Assembly (NCBI RefSeq): GCF_029603155.1
Contig: NZ_JAPMUA010000003.1
Coordinates: 434,001-498,000 of the forward strand
Reading direction: 5' to 3'
DNA length: 64,000 nt
Source of the DNA: Galbibacter pacificus
Lineage (GTDB): Bacteria > Bacteroidota > Bacteroidia > Flavobacteriales > Flavobacteriaceae
Part shown: in pieces, positions 62,989-64,000 of the stretch
Layout of the letters: every line of letters starts with the position of its first letter
Position numbering within the stretch: the first letter of the stretch is position 1
Made by a program: the position numbers and the translations under genes
Notes under the pieces: model-generated
What the model saw: the letters and a program-made list of their open reading frames with translations, nothing else
Databases searched by the model: none
Told to the model about the DNA's origin: nothing

Positions 62989-63661
62989 ATCGTACATACT
63001 TATAGGCTTTGTAATTCTGGTCTTCGGAATTATTTTTATTCCTGAAATTGTAAACAGGATAAAAACCGGAACGGTGGTAGATGGGGATAGGCATTCGGTA
63101 GGCATGAAAAAAGCAAATGCCGAAGACTTGCTTACCATGGGTAAAGTACCTTCTTTTAAATTCATAGATCAACATAAAGACACCATAACCAACGAAGATT
63201 ATAAAGGGAAAGTATATGTGGTTGAGTTTTTCTTTACAACCTGCCCTTCCATATGCCCTATTATGAACGCTAATATGGTAAAACTTCAAAATAAATTTAA
63301 AAATCAAGAAGACTTTGCTATTGCTTCATTTACAATTAACCCAGAAAACGATACGCCCGAGGTATTAAAAGAATATGCCGACAGGTATGGGGTAACCAAT
63401 CCAAATTGGCACATGATGACCGGGGATATGACCAAAATTTATGCACTTTCCAATACAGGGTTTAACCTTTTTGCCGGTCAGGATGAAAGTGTTAACGGAG
63501 GGTTCGAGCATTCGGGGCTTTTTGCATTAATTGACAGAAAGGGCAACATCCGTTCAAGAGCCGACGAGTTTGGAAATCCTATAGTGTATTACGACGGAAC
63601 TACCGATGAAGGGGTAAAAATGATTGAACAGGATATAGAAGCATTACTAAAAAGCAAATAA
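62978..63661 (+). CDS. SCO-family copper chaperone for cytochrome oxidase
   Basis: A 227-residue SCO1/SenC/PrrC protein that delivers copper to the CuA site of cytochrome oxidase and can reduce its cysteines. It has a membrane anchor (about 5-22), the CxxxC motif C89 and C93 in FTTCPSICPIM, and the third ligand H178 in FEHSGLFALID. Its place after the oxidase subunit genes confirms the role. A DUF420 gene follows at once. Confidence 0.95.
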   Translation: MKNKSYILIGFVILVFGIIFIPEIVNRIKTGTVVDGDRHSVGMKKANAEDLLTMGKVPSFKFIDQHKDTITNEDYKGKVYVVEFFFTTCPSICPIMNANMVKLQNKFKNQEDFAIASFTINPENDTPEVLKEYADRYGVTNPNWHMMTGDMTKIYALSNTGFNLFAGQDESVNGGFEHSGLFALIDRKGNIRSRADEFGNPIVYYDGTTDEGVKMIEQDIEALLKSK

Positions 63662-63663
63662 AA

Positions 63664-64000
63664 ATGGAGCCGAACGTATCTGTAGAGAAAAAGTATAATA
63701 AATGGATAATTGTATTGTCTATTGCTATTCCATTGGCTGTGGCCGTTTTGTTCGGCATTAAAATACCCGATGTAGAGCCTTTATCTTTCCTGCCACCAAT
63801 CTATGCTTCAATTAATGGGGTAACAGCCATTGTTTTGGTTTTGGCCGTGGTGGCCATAAAAAACGGGAACAGGAAGCTGCACGAGCGCCTAATGAAGCTT
63901 TGTATAGCATTTTCCATTGCTTTCTTGGTAATGTATGTGGCCTATCATATGACTTCCAATTCTACTCCATATGGCGGGGAAGGCGCTGTTAAATATGTAT
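63664..64000 (+). CDS. DUF420 membrane protein (partial, runs off the window)
   Basis: The ATG at 63664, 2 bp after the SCO stop, opens a frame starting MEPNVSVEKKYNKWIIVLSI. It reaches the window end after 112 codons. Helices are visible near 14-30, 42-62 and 78-98. The segment NGNRKLHERLMKLCIAFSIA matches family DUF420, which is nearly always found with cytochrome oxidase assembly genes. The C-terminus is not in this sequence. Confidence 0.88.
   Translation, partial: MEPNVSVEKKYNKWIIVLSIAIPLAVAVLFGIKIPDVEPLSFLPPIYASINGVTAIVLVLAVVAIKNGNRKLHERLMKLCIAFSIAFLVMYVAYHMTSNSTPYGGEGAVKYV

Noticed and set aside
1..64000. CRISPR arrays, tRNA, rRNA, prophage or transposase genes
   Set aside because: Looked for throughout; no regularly spaced repeats, cloverleaf-like segments or phage/transposase proteins were seen by eye.

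Overview
The window is a 64 kb piece of a Bacteroidota chromosome, almost certainly family Flavobacteriaceae. Four things support this. The gliding/type IX secretion genes sprA, gldE and gldD are present. TonB-dependent receptors are large and plentiful. Many genes are preceded by -7 boxes of the form TAnnTTTG rather than sigma70-type -10 boxes. Shine-Dalgarno sites are mostly absent, and GTG or TTG starts are fairly common. Base composition is moderately AT-rich. No rRNA, tRNA, CRISPR array, phage or insertion sequence was seen, so most of this is ordinary core chromosome.

Layout: 1-2.3 kb, GNAT acetyltransferase and M61 peptidase (-). 2.4-9.0 kb, a biotin locus (bioF, bioD, bioA, a SET-domain protein, a stand-alone ketoacyl synthase, bioB). 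9.1-11 kb, a JmjC/cupin-like protein, a frameshifted YciI gene and recX. 11.4-15 kb, a DUF5009 membrane protein, then a minus-strand operon of membrane protein, winged-helix regulator and creD, carrying two copies of one palindrome. 15.1-20.7 kb, a plus-strand run of GntP permease, GH29 fucosidase, RidA, PLP-dependent D-serine dehydratase/D-threonine aldolase and M19 dipeptidase, read here as a D-amino-acid utilisation operon. 20.8-26.6 kb, rng, a 29-residue basic protein and HU (-), then mutY-ssb-gldE-gldD (+). 26.6-27.2 kb holds the decayed end of a DUF3667 gene.

27.2-32.8 kb is a minus-strand uptake cluster (lipoprotein, PepSY protein, TonB receptor, Met/His-rich outer-membrane protein, small Cys-motif protein), probably for a metal. 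32.9-35.6 kb has an EamA transporter, a DUF4199 protein, an extended L21 and L27. 35.7-41.4 kb has a TPR/LuxR-type regulator, a TonB receptor and a beta-propeller phytase, together a likely phytate-use locus. 41.5-49.7 kb has a DUF3332 lipoprotein, an acyl-CoA dehydrogenase/oxidase, ruvB-queG, maeB and ruvA. 49.7-59.3 kb has sprA, gcvH, VanZ and two tonB-like genes. 59.3-64 kb has haem O synthase, two cytochrome oxidase subunit III genes, subunit IV, a cysteine-free SCO relative, SCO and the start of a DUF420 gene.

No wholly new system is proven. The best leads are the D-serine cluster, the duplicated palindrome around creD, the L21-HhH fusion, the SET/ketoacyl-synthase pair inside the biotin locus, the putative metal-uptake cluster and the paired SCO proteins. 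All functions are read from sequence without database searches.
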